This document shows positions 18,537-20,155 of a DNA stretch of 20,155 nt, in pieces (position 1 is the first letter of the stretch; each line of letters begins with the position of its first letter). The notes beneath the pieces were generated by a model that worked only from the letters and a program-made list of their open reading frames with translations, was not told the origin of the DNA and made no database searches. The DNA is from a virus. A program made the translations under genes and the position numbers. The stretch spans positions 1 through 20,155 of IMG/VR virus record IMGVR_UViG_3300020404_001526, one strand, 5' to 3'.

Positions 18537-20155
18537 AATTTGATAAACTGACTTTAGAACCCCAATGGATAGATACTAATATTTGTTTTTGTGAAGGAGG
18601 CGGCGGCGGCGGTGACGACAACGTAGATCGCAGCAACCCGAATGAGATGCGTGGTCGTGAGCAAGCGGCGGCACGGGCTGGCACCGTTACTGATAGTCAA
18701 GGCAATCCTGTAACCAGCAATGTTTATGATGATTCTGGAAACGTGGTTGGGCAGAATGTTGTTACTGCTGGAACTCAGGCTCAACAGGTAGCGGCACGGG
18801 AAGCCTTTAATGCCGCTACGGGAAATGAGCGGTCAAACTATGCTCAAGATCAGTATGATCAGGTAAGGGCACGAGAGGATGCGGCACTTCAACGTGCGGC
18901 GGCGGCTGGCAGGTTAGCTGGCAGTGATACTGGTGCAGACGTTAGTGCTATCAATCAGGCACTGGGTCGTAGCGATCCAAACGAAATCTTTGATTTTGAC
19001 ATCACTCAAAACCGAAACGTAAGCATGGATGATATAGGGATTACTTCTTCAAGTCCCTCTATGGCGTTACCTGCCTCTCGTAGTGATGCAGTTTCTAATA
19101 TTCTCAGTGATGTGCCAAGCACCATTTTATCTCGTCCACAGTTTGGGCAAAACAATGTATTTGGTATCGGGCAGAGTTTGGTTGATAACGAATTGGTAAC
19201 CAGAGCCGCCGCTGGAGATGACGTAGCTCTTAATTCTCTAAGTCGAGAACAAATGGAAGCGGCAACGAATGCAAGGTTCGGGGGACTGCCATCACAAGGT
19301 CCGGCGGTAGGGATCATGACCACACCCGCCGCAACAGCAGCGAATGTTCTAGGCACTTCTATTAATGATCCTCAACTTGGAAATATTACGCAAACCACAA
19401 GTCCTGATGGCACCGTTAACAGAACGGCTGATTTAGGTAATTTTAGAAGTTCAACAAATATCACGAGAACTCCCTCTTTAGATGATGCGTCCATGTTGGA
19501 GGATTTAAGAACCACGGCTCCCGCACCTGGGGTTTTTAGTGGTGTTGGATCACTTTTGGGTGGCGGTCCTAGAACCGATCTTCAGAATTTAATCAGTGAA
19601 GCTGCGGCTAATCCTCGTCAGGGGTATACTCCGAATGTTGTTAGTTCCCCTGCACTCAGGGGCGAGAAGGCTGCGGCAGGAACTCCAGCGGAGAATTTTT
19701 ACACGGATGCTTATCGTGAACTGTACCCAGATGTGGAGGGGAACATTCCTGGCACCTTCATGGCGGGTGTAGGAAACACCGTAAGAAATCTTCCTGGTAT
19801 TGGAATGCTTTTGAGTGGTGGTCCTCAAGATCTTCCTTCCGCATCAGAACAAGCGGCATTTAAATCTGGAGAACTTTTGAATATGGGCGGCACCATGGAT
19901 CCTCAAACCGGAGCCATTAGTGACATACCAGCGGGTCGAGGCACGCTAGACATGAATCGTTTTGGCATGGTTACCTACAGCGGAATGCCAGATCCAAACT
20001 ACACCGGACCATATCGCGAACTTGTGAATCCTCCACCACAGGATTTAAGTGGTTCAGAGGAGGAAGTAATTGACCCATGCCCACCAGGATTTGTACTGAA
20101 GGACGGCGTATGTACACCCGTGGAAGAGGCGGGTGATGATGCAGGCGGTCCAGGT
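18530..20155 (+). CDS. Long Gly/Ala-rich protein, probably virion-associated (cut by window edge)
   Basis: 542 codons without stop, running off the right edge. After LKFDKLTLEPQWIDTNICFCE comes a Gly6-Asp stretch, then Ala-rich helical repeats with charged heptads (REQAAARAG, QQVAAREAFNAA, VRAREDAALQRAAAAGRLAG), then a long Ser/Thr/Asn/Gly/Pro-rich part with little hydrophobic core, and PCPPGFVLKDGVC near the edge, a small Cys loop. The style suits a virion protein such as a tail, internal or ejection protein, but no domain proves it. ATG 18530 overlaps the GNAT stop by 7 bp with AAAGAGG upstream. Confidence 0.72.
   Translation, partial: MLKFDKLTLEPQWIDTNICFCEGGGGGGDDNVDRSNPNEMRGREQAAARAGTVTDSQGNPVTSNVYDDSGNVVGQNVVTAGTQAQQVAAREAFNAATGNERSNYAQDQYDQVRAREDAALQRAAAAGRLAGSDTGADVSAINQALGRSDPNEIFDFDITQNRNVSMDDIGITSSSPSMALPASRSDAVSNILSDVPSTILSRPQFGQNNVFGIGQSLVDNELVTRAAAGDDVALNSLSREQMEAATNARFGGLPSQGPAVGIMTTPAATAANVLGTSINDPQLGNITQTTSPDGTVNRTADLGNFRSSTNITRTPSLDDASMLEDLRTTAPAPGVFSGVGSLLGGGPRTDLQNLISEAAANPRQGYTPNVVSSPALRGEKAAAGTPAENFYTDAYRELYPDVEGNIPGTFMAGVGNTVRNLPGIGMLLSGGPQDLPSASEQAAFKSGELLNMGGTMDPQTGAISDIPAGRGTLDMNRFGMVTYSGMPDPNYTGPYRELVNPPPQDLSGSEEEVIDPCPPGFVLKDGVCTPVEEAGDDAGGPG

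Noticed and set aside
18554-19828. Minus-strand frames opposite the long rightward protein
   Set aside because: They are shadows of a continuous 542-codon plus-strand frame that has a ribosome site and a typical overlap with the GNAT gene.

Overview
The window looks like part of a tailed-phage genome (or a prophage or metagenome-assembled phage). Genes are packed with ATGA, GTGA and TAATG junctions. The content is phage replication machinery, many small hypothetical proteins, a likely small terminase subunit and a long repetitive protein that may be structural. No rRNA, tRNA, CRISPR array, integrase or insertion sequence was found. Base composition is moderate (by eye mid-40s % GC). The host cannot be fixed from the sequence; a marine or alphaproteobacterial host is only a guess.

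Layout: (1) 1-7202, leftward: a replication operon read from about 7250 towards 1. In transcription order it encodes a coiled-coil protein, an SSB-like protein, an archaeo-eukaryotic-type primase, an AlpA-like HTH protein, a small basic protein, a UvrD-like helicase, a SET-domain protein, a DUF6378-like protein, a zinc-ribbon protein and a family A DNA polymerase that runs off the left edge. (2) 7279-9102, rightward: an SNF2-type helicase and two small proteins, divided from block 1 by two overlapping divergent promoters. (3) 9177-14139, leftward: about 16 mostly small genes, with three AT-hook-like proteins, a ribbon-helix-helix protein, an NrdR-like zinc ribbon and a cytosine-5 DNA methyltransferase. 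(4) 14140-14515: a non-coding switch region with TGTAACAAG iterons in both orientations and a 24-bp perfect inverted repeat. (5) 14516-15443, rightward: likely TerS and a VRR-NUC-like nuclease whose tail is built from TTCGGG repeats. (6) 15494-17744, leftward: small units punctuated by promoters, leader hairpins and terminators. (7) 17745-18038: a divergent region with two GTCAAAYGTTTGAC palindromes. (8) 18039-20155, rightward: a GNAT acetyltransferase and the start of a long Gly/Ala-rich protein.

How it fits together: polymerase, primase, SSB, two helicases and a resolvase-like nuclease form a largely self-supplied replication and recombination set. The primase and SSB share the same C-terminal DDIPF tip. 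The most unusual part is block 6 with its neighbours. Four leaders can place the Shine-Dalgarno sequence in a hairpin loop (three of them as AUGGAG/G). Between the last gene of one unit and its terminator lies a hairpin whose seven-base loop, CCUCCAU, is the exact complement. This suggests RNA-level self-regulation, but that is inference from sequence alone.
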